A stretch of 64,000 nt of DNA from the NCBI RefSeq assembly GCF_018309085.1, contig NZ_CP070502.1, forward strand, positions 3,591,001 to 3,655,000. The letters run 5' to 3'. The stretch is from Sporosarcina sp. Marseille-Q4063. Lineage in GTDB: Bacteria > Bacillota > Bacilli > Bacillales_A > Planococcaceae. This document shows, one piece after another, positions 19,710 to 29,009 of the stretch (positions within the stretch are counted from its first letter, which is position 1; the number at the start of each line of letters is the position of its first letter). Position numbers and translations under genes: made by a program. The notes beneath the pieces were generated by a model, which ran no database searches, was not told where the DNA came from, and saw only the letters and a program-made list of their open reading frames with translations.

Positions 19710-20360
19710 ATGGAAATAGAACGGATAAATGAAAATACTGTTAAATTTTTTCTTTCATATATGGATATCGAAGAACGTGGATTTACCCGTGAAGAGGTAT
19801 GGTATAATCGGGAGAAAAGCGAAGAACTTTTCTGGGATATGATGGATGAAATTAATGATGAAGCTGAATTTGAAGCGGAAGGCCCGTTATGGATTCAAGT
19901 TCATGCGAAGAAAAATGGTATCGAAGTGACAGTTACACGTGCTAATACGGCCGATGGTCAAGTTAGTGAATCCCCGTTTGGTTCAGATGACGAGCATGAT
20001 GTATTTCACGATATCGAAGGAAGAAGCTTCCAGTCGATGGAGGACATATTAAATGCTACGGAAAATAACGTGGAATGGATGGAAAACACGTTTGAATTTA
20101 ATGAGTTCGAAAATGTTATTCAACTTGCCAATCGGATGCGTCACTATGAAGCGAAGACTTCACTCTACTTTTATAACAATAAATATTATCTAAATGTTGT
20201 TTATGATTCGGAACAGATGGATGATAAAGAAAAAACAAATATGTTTAGCGTACTATCTGAATTCGGCGTTCCTACGAAGACAACAATCCATCTTCTAGAA
20301 GAGTATGGAGATATAATTGTTGAATCTGATGTTTTTACGGAAATAGAAAAGTTTTTTTGA
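19710..20360 (+). CDS. mecA: ClpC adaptor protein MecA
   Basis: A 216-residue adaptor that hands ComK and other clients to ClpCP and stimulates ClpC assembly. The N-terminal client-binding domain begins MEIERINENTVKFF; an acidic linker separates it from the ClpC-binding domain (about 105-216). B. subtilis MecA has 218 residues. The frame is open farther upstream but GGGAGGGGGAG eight bases before ATG 19710 and family length fix this start. Between spx and coiA as in B. subtilis. Confidence 0.95.
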   Translation: MEIERINENTVKFFLSYMDIEERGFTREEVWYNREKSEELFWDMMDEINDEAEFEAEGPLWIQVHAKKNGIEVTVTRANTADGQVSESPFGSDDEHDVFHDIEGRSFQSMEDILNATENNVEWMENTFEFNEFENVIQLANRMRHYEAKTSLYFYNNKYYLNVVYDSEQMDDKEKTNMFSVLSEFGVPTKTTIHLLEEYGDIIVESDVFTEIEKFF

Positions 20361-20382
20361 ACCATAATTAAAGAGGTTTGAC

Positions 20383-20415
20383 GCAGCAACTTATAAAAGG
20401 TTGTTGCTTTTTTTT
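20383..20415 (+). terminator. Terminator after mecA
   Basis: AGCAACTT and AGGTTGTTGC arms, five-base loop, long T-run. Confidence 0.85.
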
Positions 20416-20465
20416 GCATTATTTCTACTATGCACTTGCATATTAGAAGGAGATTTTATAAAATT

Positions 20466-21620
20466 ATGAAAAGGAGCGTGATAATTATATTAACCGCAAA
20501 AGATGAAGCCGGAACAATTGTTTTCCTTTCATCCGAAATGAAAAGAGAACACTTAAGAGAATGGCGTAATTCGACATTGTTTTATTGTCCCGGGTGCAAT
20601 GATACAGTGCAGTTAAAAGTGGGCGACGTAGTTATTCCGCATTTTGCCCATAAGAAAGATAAGTCGTGTTCAGCCTCTTTTTCAGAAGGAGAATCGAAAG
20701 AACATCTTCTAGGGAAACAAGATCTTTACAGTTTTTTTAAAAGAACTGGCGTGGAAGTTAAACTAGAACCTTATTTCAATGCTTTAGCGCAACGACCAGA
20801 TCTTCTTGTAACAATTGGAACTGAGCAAATCCCAATCGAGTTTCAATGCAGCAACATACCAATAAGACTAATTAAGTCGAGAACAGCTGGATATAAAAAA
20901 GCAGGTATGGCTCCGATCTGGATCTTGCACACGCCCAAAAAAATAATGGCACTCCCCCAAGGTGTCGGCATATTTCAGCTTTCTGAGTTCGAAAAAAGTT
21001 TTTTAACTGAAACACCTCCCAAAGGTATTATTTTCCTCACATATAACCCTCAATTCAAACGTTTTCATTATTACAGCTGTCTTCTTCATATAGCGGGTAG
21101 ACGATATATTGGTTTACATCGGACGCTGCCTATTTCAAAGCAAATCTTTCCATTCGCTACACCGAAAAATCCTACTGACAATGAACTTCAAAGTTATGCA
21201 ACCCTTTTTTTATCAGCACGTAAAAAGTTTCTGCGAAATCGGATTTTGCATAATCGCAGGGGAGTGAATGATCCATTTCTTCGCGGTTGCTATGAACTAA
21301 GAATTCTTCCGTCCGAACTCCCGTTGTGGATTGGAATTCCCGTGTCCTATTTGAATCCATTTCGGGAACATCCTTGCGAATGGCAATTAGCATTCATGCA
21401 TTATTTGCATAAAAAGCATTTAACCGTTCAAAATATAAGTGCAGATAGTCTATATGATTTTGCCCGAAAGTTTGTTGGCTCAACTGATAATCAATTAAAA
21501 GCATGTATTAAATATCGTGATTTTTTACTGTCGTTGAATATTAAATCGATTGATAACATAGGAAACTTTGAAGAAGAGCAATTTATAGAAAAACTTTCGC
21601 ACAAATTCCTTGCAAAATGA
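20466..21620 (+). CDS. coiA: Competence protein CoiA (nuclease-like)
   Basis: About 384 residues. The N-terminal part holds a zinc-ribbon-like CPGC...HFAHKKDKSC, the middle a PD-(D/E)xK nuclease core (RPDLLV...IPIEFQCSNI, about 115-145), both CoiA hallmarks. CoiA supports recombination of imported DNA in competent cells. ATG 20466 is 12 bases after AGAAGGAGA; a second AAGGAG lies inside the proposed start region and could serve a slightly later start, so the first few residues are uncertain. Position after mecA matches B. subtilis yjbF. Confidence 0.88.
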   Translation: MKRSVIIILTAKDEAGTIVFLSSEMKREHLREWRNSTLFYCPGCNDTVQLKVGDVVIPHFAHKKDKSCSASFSEGESKEHLLGKQDLYSFFKRTGVEVKLEPYFNALAQRPDLLVTIGTEQIPIEFQCSNIPIRLIKSRTAGYKKAGMAPIWILHTPKKIMALPQGVGIFQLSEFEKSFLTETPPKGIIFLTYNPQFKRFHYYSCLLHIAGRRYIGLHRTLPISKQIFPFATPKNPTDNELQSYATLFLSARKKFLRNRILHNRRGVNDPFLRGCYELRILPSELPLWIGIPVSYLNPFREHPCEWQLAFMHYLHKKHLTVQNISADSLYDFARKFVGSTDNQLKACIKYRDFLLSLNIKSIDNIGNFEEEQFIEKLSHKFLAK

Positions 21621-21683
21621 AATGAATATTGAGAAAATGAAAGTTGTTCGTTACTCGAAGTAACGATTAAAGGGGGAAGAATT

Positions 21684-23501
21684 ATGACGAATGATACAAA
21701 GAATAAAGTGTTAACTCGCGATGAAGTAAAGGTTGAAGAAACATGGCGTATAGAAGATATTTTTGCGACTGATGATGCGTGGGAGCAAGAATATAAAGAA
21801 GTTGACGCATTATCCAACGAAGCTGAGTCCTATAAAGGAAAACTTGAGGACGGAGCGGATGCGTTATTTGAAGCCTTAAAATACCGTGATGGACTCTCTG
21901 AAAGATTGCGTCGTTTATATGTGTATTCCCATTTAAAATCGGACCAAGATACGACCAATAGTTTTTATCAAGCAATGGATGGTCGAATTAAAACTCTTTT
22001 TGTAAAAATATCGACAGCATTATCCTATTTTCTTCCGGAGCTGTTATCAATTGATGAGGAAAAACTTAATGCTTGGGTAGAAGAACATGAAGGTCTTCGT
22101 TTGTACAAGCAGGAATTTGAAGAAGTAAATAAGCAACGTCCACATGTATTACCAGCTGAACAAGAAGCACTTCTGGCGCAGCTCTCAGAAGTTACAGGTA
22201 AATCAGCCGAGACGTTTAGCATGTTAAATAATGCGGATCTTGAATTTCCTAAAGTGAAAAATGACGACGGCGAGGAAGTTGAATTATCGCACGGCCGATA
22301 TATCGGATTCCTAGAAAGCGATAATCCAAGTGTTCGCGAAGAAGCATTTAAAGCGATGTATTCGACTTATGATAAGTTTTCAAATACGTTTGCCTCAACA
22401 CTTTCCGGAAATATTAAACGGGATAATGTGAATGCGCGCATTCGAAACTATTCAAATGCACGAGAAGCTGCGATGTCGAATAATCACATACCAGAGCAGG
22501 TATACGATAACCTTGTAAAAACGATTAATGATAATGTTCATTTATTACAAAGATATGTAGCGCTTCGTAAAAAGGTTTTCGAACTAGATGAGCTTCATAT
22601 GTGGGATTTGTTTGCGCCGCTAGTAAAAGATGTAGACATTAAATATTCATACGAAGAAGCTGCACAGACAATGCTAGAGAGCTTCCACCCATTAGGAGAG
22701 GAGTATACGTCCATTGTTAAAGAAGGCCTTGATAATCGTTGGGTAGATGTCAGAGAAAACGTTGGTAAACGTTCGGGTGCTTATTCTTCAGGGGCATATG
22801 GGACAAACCCATATATTTTAATGAACTGGCAGGACAATGTGAGCAATTTATTTACTTTGGCTCACGAATTCGGGCATAGTGTCCACAGTTATTACTCACG
22901 TAAACATCAACCATTCATCTATAGCGGTTATTCAATATTTGTCGCTGAAGTGGCGTCAACGGTAAACGAAGCGATTTTAAACGATCATTTATTGAAAACG
23001 ACTGAAGATGAAAAACAACGCATTTATCTCTTGAATAATTGGTTAGAGGGTTTCCGCGGAACTGTTTTCCGTCAAACAATGTTTGCTGAGTTTGAACATT
23101 TAATTCATGATTTAGATCAGCAAGGTGTCGCATTGACAGCTGAAAAGCTTACAGAAGAGTATTACTTATTGAATAAAAAATACTTTGGTGATGATTTAAT
23201 TGTCGATGAGGAAATTGGCATCGAGTGGGCTAGAATTCCACATTTCTATTACAATTATTATGTTTATCAATACGCAACGGGCTATAGCGCGGCAGTTTCA
23301 TTAAGTAATCAAATATTGACAGAAGGTGAGCCTGCTGTTGAACGTTATATTAACAACTTCCTGAAAGCAGGTTCTTCCGACTATCCAATTGAAGTGCTCA
23401 AAAAAGCTGGAGTCGACATGACAAGCTCAGCGCCAATCGAAGAAGCATGTCGCGTTTTTGAAGAAAAATTAAACGAACTTGAATCACTACTCTTAAAATA
23501 A
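21684..23501 (+). CDS. pepF: Oligoendopeptidase F
   Basis: A 605-residue M3 family zinc metallopeptidase that cleaves peptides of roughly 7-17 residues in the cytosol. HEFGH in LAHEFGHSVHS (about residue 393) supplies two zinc ligands and the catalytic Glu; the third ligand Glu is in VAEVASTVNEA. Length and start (ATG after AAGGGGGAAG) are normal. It is followed by a terminator and then the RoxS-type sRNA. Confidence 0.95.
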   Translation: MTNDTKNKVLTRDEVKVEETWRIEDIFATDDAWEQEYKEVDALSNEAESYKGKLEDGADALFEALKYRDGLSERLRRLYVYSHLKSDQDTTNSFYQAMDGRIKTLFVKISTALSYFLPELLSIDEEKLNAWVEEHEGLRLYKQEFEEVNKQRPHVLPAEQEALLAQLSEVTGKSAETFSMLNNADLEFPKVKNDDGEEVELSHGRYIGFLESDNPSVREEAFKAMYSTYDKFSNTFASTLSGNIKRDNVNARIRNYSNAREAAMSNNHIPEQVYDNLVKTINDNVHLLQRYVALRKKVFELDELHMWDLFAPLVKDVDIKYSYEEAAQTMLESFHPLGEEYTSIVKEGLDNRWVDVRENVGKRSGAYSSGAYGTNPYILMNWQDNVSNLFTLAHEFGHSVHSYYSRKHQPFIYSGYSIFVAEVASTVNEAILNDHLLKTTEDEKQRIYLLNNWLEGFRGTVFRQTMFAEFEHLIHDLDQQGVALTAEKLTEEYYLLNKKYFGDDLIVDEEIGIEWARIPHFYYNYYVYQYATGYSAAVSLSNQILTEGEPAVERYINNFLKAGSSDYPIEVLKKAGVDMTSSAPIEEACRVFEEKLNELESLLLK

Positions 23502-23513
23502 GTTGAACATCCA

Positions 23514-23555
23514 GAAGAAATCCATTTCATTTATTGAAGTGGATTTCTTCAATTT
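23514..23555 (+). terminator. Terminator after pepF
   Basis: GAAGAAATCCA (23514-23524) pairs with TGGATTTCTTC (23540-23550); weak T-rich tail. Confidence 0.7.
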
Positions 23556-23575
23556 TATGTCGGATTTAAAGGCCA

Positions 23576-23659
23576 TTTGTGACAATCCTGTTAAATTGAT
23601 TGTGAAATGTTGATGTATCTATTATTTCATGATAAGGTAAGGATGTGAAATAAATCACA
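23576..23659 (+). promoter_or_regulatory. Control region of the RoxS-type sRNA (ResD-like boxes and Rex-like palindrome)
   Basis: TTTGTGAC (23576-23583) and TTGTGAAAT (23600-23608) resemble ResD boxes. ATGTGAAATAAATCACAT (23643-23660) is a Rex-like palindrome at the expected start of transcription. A -10 could be TATTAT (23620-23625, with TTGATT 18 bases upstream) or TGATAA (23630-23635). RoxS of B. subtilis is known to be under ResDE and Rex control, so the arrangement fits a redox-controlled sRNA. Confidence 0.7.
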
Positions 23660-23757
23660 TATCAAACATACACCCCTTTTGTTTGAACGTGAACATTTCT
23701 CCCATTCCCTTTTATAAAAGAGCATCCACTCCCCCCCAGGTGTGGATGCTCTTTTCG
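23642..23757 (+). ncRNA. roxS: RoxS/RsaE-family redox sRNA
   Basis: About 115 bases. The 5' part TGAAATAAATCACAT...CAAACATAC, the C-rich loops CCCCTTTTGTTTGAACGTGA and CTCCCATTCCC, and a strong terminator (23716-23729 pairing with 23742-23755, loop with seven C) match what I remember of RsaE of Staphylococcus aureus and RoxS of B. subtilis. These sRNAs pair through C-rich regions with Shine-Dalgarno sequences of central metabolism mRNAs to restore NAD balance. It lies between pepF and the oppositely oriented spxH. The exact 5' end is not known. Confidence 0.87.
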
Positions 23758-23781
23758 TATATGCAGAATAATTTAATGCAA

Positions 23782-23818
23782 AAAGAGCTAACCGATTAGA
23801 AATCGGTTAGCTCTTTCT
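23782..23818 (-). terminator. Terminator of the yjbI-spxH unit
   Basis: Perfect 16-base arms AAAGAGCTAACCGATT (23782-23797) and AATCGGTTAGCTCTTT (23801-23816); the minus strand continues with T residues. Confidence 0.9.
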
Positions 23819-23819
23819 A

Positions 23820-24626
23820 TTAATTACATTTTTTTCGCCATAAGGTTATGTCATTAAATGCTATGCGTTCTACATGTTGTTGCAAAAGACGCTTTTTTAA
23901 CTCGCGTTCCGCGGACTTCTCGGTGATGCCGTAAATACTGGCAATTTCCGTTGTCGTCAGTGTATCAAATCGACTAAATAGGTTCTCAAGCGGCGGTGGA
24001 CAATCCGGTATGATCGTTTGACCAATAAGCTCCTCGAGAATTTGAACGTATATTTCGTATTCATATACGCCGCTAACTTTCAATCCCTCATCTTCGATAT
24101 TGGAATTGAAAAATACAAAGGTAGGGGATTGATCAACTTCCATTTCTTGAGCCATAAAAAAATCAATTTGCAATGATCGATGCACATTTTTGGAAGTGAA
24201 ATCGCGTATGAATTCATTCACGTCTAAATGAAGTAATTCGGCAATTTCAACAAGTACTGAAAATGATGTGACATTTCTCGATTTTAAATACGAGTACTCA
24301 AATAACTTTGATATGAAACGTTGTCCAGCTCTTTTTCCTTGAAATTCTGCAGCTTTAATTGCAATTGATGGAAATGATGGATGTGATTTCTCACAAGTTT
24401 CATAGGAACTATCATCAATCGTACAAGGTAAATTCAACGTCGGTAGAGATGTGCGTAAAATAACTCTTAATGTAAAATACTTTTCATAGGCAACTTGTAA
24501 TTTACGTAGTATCGGCTGAAGTCCCCAGCACTCACTGCATGTCGGATCGATAAAAACATATAATTCAATCGGTCTTGTCAATAGGGATGGATTCAACGGG
24601 TTTTCCATCATAGTACGCGAAATCAC
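23820..24626 (-). CDS. spxH: Spx degradation adaptor SpxH (YjbH), DsbA-like
   Basis: A 268-residue thioredoxin-fold adaptor that presents Spx to ClpXP. FIDPTCSECWGLQP near residue 27-40 corresponds to the family's N-terminal Cys-rich DsbA-like motif; a helical insertion and a C-terminal tail follow. The GTG start at 24626 overlaps the yjbI stop (GTGA) and has AAGGGGGG six bases upstream; an ATG pair lies five codons in. Coexpression with the truncated haemoglobin is the B. subtilis order. Confidence 0.9.
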   Translation of the reverse strand: MISRTMMENPLNPSLLTRPIELYVFIDPTCSECWGLQPILRKLQVAYEKYFTLRVILRTSLPTLNLPCTIDDSSYETCEKSHPSFPSIAIKAAEFQGKRAGQRFISKLFEYSYLKSRNVTSFSVLVEIAELLHLDVNEFIRDFTSKNVHRSLQIDFFMAQEMEVDQSPTFVFFNSNIEDEGLKVSGVYEYEIYVQILEELIGQTIIPDCPPPLENLFSRFDTLTTTEIASIYGITEKSAERELKKRLLQQHVERIAFNDITLWRKKCN

Positions 24627-25009
24627 GAATTGCCCCCCTTATTCACCATGTGTCTAGCAGTTAAAGCTAGACGCTTATAATAGAAATCACGTAATTGTCC
24701 TTCGAGTCCGACTTCGTCCATTGCCTCAGACATACAAGCCAACCAGGCTTCCGCACGTAAAGGAGTAATCGGAAAAGGATTATGGCGTGCTTTCATCATT
24801 GGATGTCCATGTTCTTCACTATATAAATTAGGTCCGCCTAAATATTGAGTTTGAAATTGTTTTTGTTTTCGAGCAGTTTCCGTTAAGTCATCCGGGAAAA
24901 TAGAGTGTAAATCAGGATGAACGGCCACTTTTTCATAAAATAAATCGATAAGCTCAGATAATTTTTCTTCGCCAATCATTTCGTATGGAATCAAAGGTTT
25001 ACGGGTCAT
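24623..25009 (-). CDS. Group II truncated haemoglobin (YjbI)
   Basis: A 128-residue trHbO. The B10 Tyr in DLFYEKV, the proximal His in KARHNPFPI and the invariant Trp in RAEAWLACM are the group II pattern. It binds O2 or detoxifies NO or peroxide in the cytosol; in staphylococci and bacilli its partner SpxH is encoded next to it. ATG start behind AAAGGAGA. Translationally coupled to spxH. Confidence 0.92.
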   Translation of the reverse strand: MTRKPLIPYEMIGEEKLSELIDLFYEKVAVHPDLHSIFPDDLTETARKQKQFQTQYLGGPNLYSEEHGHPMMKARHNPFPITPLRAEAWLACMSEAMDEVGLEGQLRDFYYKRLALTARHMVNKGGNS

Positions 25010-25199
25010 TTTTGATTTATCTCCTTTGCTCTAACTGTATTGATATTCTACCAACGGTTGGCGACTTTCACAAATGAACCGCTCTTTATAGAAGTAAATG
25101 GTATAGTAGGTTCTCGGTTAAAATCATGTATTTCGAACTGCAAGACTGCGCGCCATATGATAGACTAAACGTATTGAATGATGAAGGGAAGATTTTTTT

Positions 25200-25589
25200 A
25201 TGCGTACTGAAATTCATATTAATAGTGGGACTCAAAACGGTCCAATCATAACCTTTCCGATAGGCGAAAAATTAAATACAAAAATTTTAATTCCTTCAGG
25301 GAAAATGATAACAGATTCGGAGAAAATGACGTTTGTTTACTTGCTTGATGAAGAAGAAGAATACGGTCAGCTTCATTTTGAACAGGCAGTGTGGCCGTTA
25401 TTAGTCGATTCATTAAAGTTGAATACAAACCCAGTCGTAACCTTTGATGAAAACGCTGTTTCTTTAAATGGCTTTATCGAAGAGTTGACCATGTTGATTT
25501 ATAATATTGAAGGTAATAATAATTACGGGGAAGCTTTTTCCACGGCAGTTGAATCAGCATTTGAAGAAATATTGAAAAGTACTATATAA
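25200..25589 (+). CDS. UPF0738 family protein (YjbL-like)
   Basis: A 129-residue soluble acidic protein. I identify it by length and by its place just ahead of relQ, where B. subtilis has yjbL (about 122 residues). No catalytic motif or membrane segment is visible and its function is unknown. ATG after AAGGGAAG. The CYTH gene yjbK that sits nearby in B. subtilis is absent. First gene of a tight unit with relQ, nadF and the pseudouridine synthase. Confidence 0.65.
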   Translation: MRTEIHINSGTQNGPIITFPIGEKLNTKILIPSGKMITDSEKMTFVYLLDEEEEYGQLHFEQAVWPLLVDSLKLNTNPVVTFDENAVSLNGFIEELTMLIYNIEGNNNYGEAFSTAVESAFEEILKSTI

Positions 25590-25608
25590 AGCGGGGGAGG
25601 AACCTGAA

Positions 25609-26286
25609 ATGCCGCAGTGGAATAAATTTCTAGAACCATACAAACAAGCTGTCGATGAATTGAAGGTTAAGCTTAAAGGGATTCGTTCACAATACGAGTT
25701 AGAAGATGTCCATACACCTGTAGAGTTTGTAACTGGCAGAGTGAAACCACGTGCGAGTATTTATGACAAAACCCTTGAAAAAGGAATTCCATTTGAACCT
25801 TCTGATGAATTGGCAACTGAACTTCCCGATATTGCCGGCTTACGAATCATGTGTCAATTTGTTGGCGATATTCAATCAGTTGTTGAAATTTTACGCCAAC
25901 GAAATGATCTCGAAGTAATTGAGGAACGCGATTATATTTCAAATAAAAAGGCGAGTGGATATCGCTCATACCATGTCATCATTAATTATCCCGTTCAAAC
26001 GATTCAAGGGGAGAAAACAATTTTAGCTGAAATCCAAATTCGGACATTAGCAATGAATTTTTGGGCTTCAATCGAGCATTCATTAAATTATAAATATGAA
26101 AGCGCGCTTCCTGAACAAATTAGCATTCGATTGGAACGCGCGGCGGAGGCTGCCTTTCGGTTAGACGAAGAAATGACACTTATTCGGGATGAAATTCAAG
26201 ATGCGCAACAATATTTTAGTACATATAAAGAAGATCCAACCAGGGGTTTCAACGATCAAGATCAGAATGAGAGGCGAAAAAAATGA
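25609..26286 (+). CDS. relQ: Small alarmone synthetase RelQ
   Basis: A 225-residue single-domain GTP pyrophosphokinase making (p)ppGpp, without a hydrolase domain. Synthetase motifs are visible: [21 protein letters not shown] and [17 protein letters not shown]. The C-terminal acidic helix suits tetramer formation. ATG start behind GGGGGAGG. Its stop overlaps nadF by four bases (ATGA), coupling alarmone and NADP synthesis as in B. subtilis yjbM-nadF. Confidence 0.95.
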   Translation: MPQWNKFLEPYKQAVDELKVKLKGIRSQYELEDVHTPVEFVTGRVKPRASIYDKTLEKGIPFEPSDELATELPDIAGLRIMCQFVGDIQSVVEILRQRNDLEVIEERDYISNKKASGYRSYHVIINYPVQTIQGEKTILAEIQIRTLAMNFWASIEHSLNYKYESALPEQISIRLERAAEAAFRLDEEMTLIRDEIQDAQQYFSTYKEDPTRGFNDQDQNERRKK

Positions 26287-27083
26287 AGTTTTCAATACAA
26301 TCGAGAAATGACGAATTATCAAATCGTCTATTACTTGAAGCGAAGGATTATTTACTAGGTTTTGGCCTCGTTTTTGATGAAGAAAAGCCTGATATTGTTT
26401 TATCGATTGGCGGCGATGGGACCTTGCTCCATGCTTTCCATAAATACAGTTATCGTTTAAAGGAGACTGCTTTCGTCGGGATACACACCGGCCATTTGGG
26501 GTTTTATGCTGATTGGAAGCCATCTGAAATTGAAAAGCTGGTTATTAGCATAGCCAGAAAAGAATTTGATGTGATTGAATATCCCCTATTGGACGTAACG
26601 ATTAATTATCAAGGTGAAAGAGAAAGTTTACATTACTTAGCCCTTAACGAATCATCAGTAAAATCGCCGGATGTTACATTAGTGATGGATGTATTATTGA
26701 ATGATAAACATTTTGAACGTTTCCGGGGAGACGGCTTATGTATGTCGACGCCGTCTGGATCGACTGCATATAGTAAATCTAACGGCGGAGCATTGGTTCA
26801 CCCGTCTCTACCTTCGATGCAGCTAACAGAAATGGCTTCTATTAACAACCGTGTATTCCGTACTGTTGGCTCTCCGCTTGTATTGCCGGATCATCATAAA
26901 TGTGTATTGAAACCCGTAAATGGACCTGATTTCATGGTAACTGTGGATCATTTGCAATTACTCCATGAAGACGTCAAGTCAATCGAATATGAAGTTTCAT
27001 CGGAAAGAGTTCGCTTTGCCAGATTCCGACCATTTCCATTTTGGAAACGCGTGAAGGACTCCTTTATTGATAACAGTGGTTAA
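26283..27083 (+). CDS. nadF: NAD kinase
   Basis: A 266-residue ATP-NAD kinase producing [19 protein letters not shown] carries the GGDG motif with the catalytic Asp, and LNESSVKS and [15 protein letters not shown] are conserved. Exact length of B. subtilis NadF. Start overlaps the relQ stop; its own stop overlaps the next gene's start, so all three are translationally coupled. Confidence 0.95.
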   Translation: MKFSIQSRNDELSNRLLLEAKDYLLGFGLVFDEEKPDIVLSIGGDGTLLHAFHKYSYRLKETAFVGIHTGHLGFYADWKPSEIEKLVISIARKEFDVIEYPLLDVTINYQGERESLHYLALNESSVKSPDVTLVMDVLLNDKHFERFRGDGLCMSTPSGSTAYSKSNGGALVHPSLPSMQLTEMASINNRVFRTVGSPLVLPDHHKCVLKPVNGPDFMVTVDHLQLLHEDVKSIEYEVSSERVRFARFRPFPFWKRVKDSFIDNSG

Positions 27084-27993
27084 GAATGTTGATTCGAGAT
27101 TTCATCTGTCGTTTAACGTGAATAAGGACAGGGTTCAACTACGTGATTTTTTAGGTGCCAGGGAAATATCGAAGCGAACGTTAACAGCGGTCAAATATAA
27201 TGGCGGACTGCTTTTGGTAAATGGCATTGAAAGAGACGTGCGACATTTCCTATACAAGGAAGATAGGGTCGACGTATATTTTCCACCTGAAGAAACAAGC
27301 GCCGGGCTAAAGGCTGAAGAGGGTAACTTGTCGGTTGTATTTGAAGATGATTTTTTATTAATTCTTGATAAACCTGCGCGCCAAAGTACAATTCCGTCTT
27401 TTAATCATCGTTCGGGAACAATCGCCAACTTTGTTGCAGGAAAATTCTTAAATGAGCAAATTCCTTCAACCGTTCATATTGTAACGAGATTGGATCATAA
27501 TACATCAGGCTTAGTTTGCATTGCGAAAAATAGACATATTCATCATTTGCTCGGCAAGCAGGTTAGTAACTCAACCTTTAAACGAAGTTATACAGCCATT
27601 GTGGAAGGCCACTTTTTCCCTGATCAAATGCTGATTAATGAAGCGATAGGACGAAAAGATGGCAGTATAATTGAAAGAGTTGTTCGTGGTGATGGACAAG
27701 AGGCTCGCACAGAAGTCAATGTCATTGAAAGGTTCGTGAAAAACCGACAAAAACTAACAAAAGTTGCACTGAAACTACATACGGGTAGAACGCATCAAAT
27801 TAGGGTACATATGAAATGGGCCGGTCATCCGATCCTTGGGGACGACTTGTACGGAGGCAGTCGAAGATTAATATCACGGCAAGCACTGCATTGTGAAACA
27901 CTACAGTTTAATCATCCCATTTCAAACGAGCCTTTAACTTTCAAAGCCGCCCTTCCGCTTGATATAAAAAGAATTCTTAGTCATACCCGGTAA
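27067..27993 (+). CDS. RluA/RluD-family pseudouridine synthase (YjbO-like)
   Basis: A 308-residue RNA pseudouridine synthase. The catalytic Asp sits in [37 protein letters not shown] is the family's C-terminal motif. The N-terminal 80 residues resemble a degenerate S4-like domain. Start is TTG 27067, eight bases after AAGGA, inside nadF; a GTG three codons on is the alternative. Its 3' end overlaps the convergent prpE by 17 bases. The modified RNA site is unknown. Confidence 0.9.
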   Translation: MITVVKNVDSRFHLSFNVNKDRVQLRDFLGAREISKRTLTAVKYNGGLLLVNGIERDVRHFLYKEDRVDVYFPPEETSAGLKAEEGNLSVVFEDDFLLILDKPARQSTIPSFNHRSGTIANFVAGKFLNEQIPSTVHIVTRLDHNTSGLVCIAKNRHIHHLLGKQVSNSTFKRSYTAIVEGHFFPDQMLINEAIGRKDGSIIERVVRGDGQEARTEVNVIERFVKNRQKLTKVALKLHTGRTHQIRVHMKWAGHPILGDDLYGGSRRLISRQALHCETLQFNHPISNEPLTFKAALPLDIKRILSHTR

Positions 27994-28720
27994 ATCGATC
28001 AGCTATAAATGGCAGGGAAGATGGAATAGTCACTATTTCTTTTTCCGGGTAACGGATAGCTGTTAGTTGACCGCCAAAAACGCAACCGGTGTCAATATTC
28101 ACCGTATTATGAATGAAACGTGCCTCTTTAACAGGCGTGTGGCCATAAACGATAAATGATTGACCATGATAATGTTTAGCCCAATCTCTGCGAACGGGGC
28201 GGCCATTAGGATGGATTTCACCTGTTGTATCACCGTATAAAACAAAAGAACGAATCTTTTTCCTGTTAGTCGATTCGAGAAGATTTTCGCGAATACCTGC
28301 ATGTGCGACGATGAGTTTTTTATTGTCGAGGGTATGATATAAAGGTAAAGCCTCATAAAATTCGATATAACGCTTTAAAAAATATTGACGCTTCTTAGCT
28401 GAGAGTTGATCAAGTTCAGCGACTGTCGTTTCTATTCCGTGCTGAAGCTGTACTGGGTTCCCCTTGGCGTAACGGTAGAACTTGTTACAGTGATTTCCTG
28501 GGGAATAAATAAGCTTTCTTGCATCTTGAAGTCGAAACATGAAGTTTAGTGTCTTTACTGAATCAGGTCCTCGGTCCATAGCATCGCCGACAAAGGCTAA
28601 TTGACGTCCTTCCCGATGAATGGGGATGTCATTTTCCATTGTATAACCGAGCTTGAAAATTAATTGTAAAAGCTCATCGAAGCAACCATGTATATCACCA
28701 ATAATATCGTACCGATTCAT
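27977..28720 (-). CDS. prpE: Bis(5'-nucleosyl)-tetraphosphatase PrpE
   Basis: A 247-residue calcineurin-like phosphoesterase. Metal ligands are in IIGDIHGCFDE, FVGDAMDRGPDS and PGNHCNKF, with a distal His in VYGHTPVKEA. B. subtilis PrpE hydrolyses Ap4A asymmetrically and has been linked to spore germination. ATG start after AAAGGATG. Convergent with, and overlapping, the pseudouridine synthase gene. Confidence 0.92.
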   Translation of the reverse strand: MNRYDIIGDIHGCFDELLQLIFKLGYTMENDIPIHREGRQLAFVGDAMDRGPDSVKTLNFMFRLQDARKLIYSPGNHCNKFYRYAKGNPVQLQHGIETTVAELDQLSAKKRQYFLKRYIEFYEALPLYHTLDNKKLIVAHAGIRENLLESTNRKKIRSFVLYGDTTGEIHPNGRPVRRDWAKHYHGQSFIVYGHTPVKEARFIHNTVNIDTGCVFGGQLTAIRYPEKEIVTIPSSLPFIADRFTGYD

Positions 28721-28769
28721 AATTTTTCATCCTTTTTTAATTTATCAAGTAAATTTATCCCGCATTAAC

Positions 28770-28955
28770 GGCAGTAAAATCCTCACTTTATTTGTACAAG
28801 AAAACAAGGCGAATAGGTGGAGGATTAACTGCCCTAAAGTTCGGAGGAATAAAGTTCATTCCTCCCTAAAGCCCGATTGGTAAAACTAACAATCAGTTAG
28901 GAAGAATTGAACTACATTCTTCTTTCGTGGATAAGAAAAACCTCCACTGATTGAA
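28770..28955. other. Highly structured intergenic segment ahead of mgtE
   Basis: GGCAGT and AATCCTC (28770-28784) pair with GAGGATT and ACTGCC (28820-28833). Hairpin GGAGGAAT/ATTCCTCC (28843-28865) has loop AAAGTTC; hairpin GGAAGAAT/ATTCTTC (28900-28922) has loop TGAACTAC. AGTTC and GAACT in these loops are complementary. CAATCAGT (28890-28897) pairs with ACTGATTG (28946-28953), competing with a GTGGAGG/CCTCCAC pairing (28817-28823 with 28941-28947). It does not look like the M-box of other mgtE genes. It may be an unknown leader or a nested repeat; no clear promoter is seen. Confidence 0.5.
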
Positions 28956-29009
28956 GATTAACTTTATTATACCCAGAAGTAACGCGTTTATTGAAAGGAA
29001 GGTGCGGCA

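Noticed and set aside
23644..23659. Fnr site controlling a neighbouring gene
   Set aside because: TGTGA-N6-TCACA also fits Fnr, but the flanking bases, position at the sRNA start and known biology of RoxS fit Rex better; the nearest protein genes end, not start, here.
28770..29009. M-box magnesium riboswitch
   Set aside because: The expected conserved sequence blocks are missing, although the downstream gene is mgtE.
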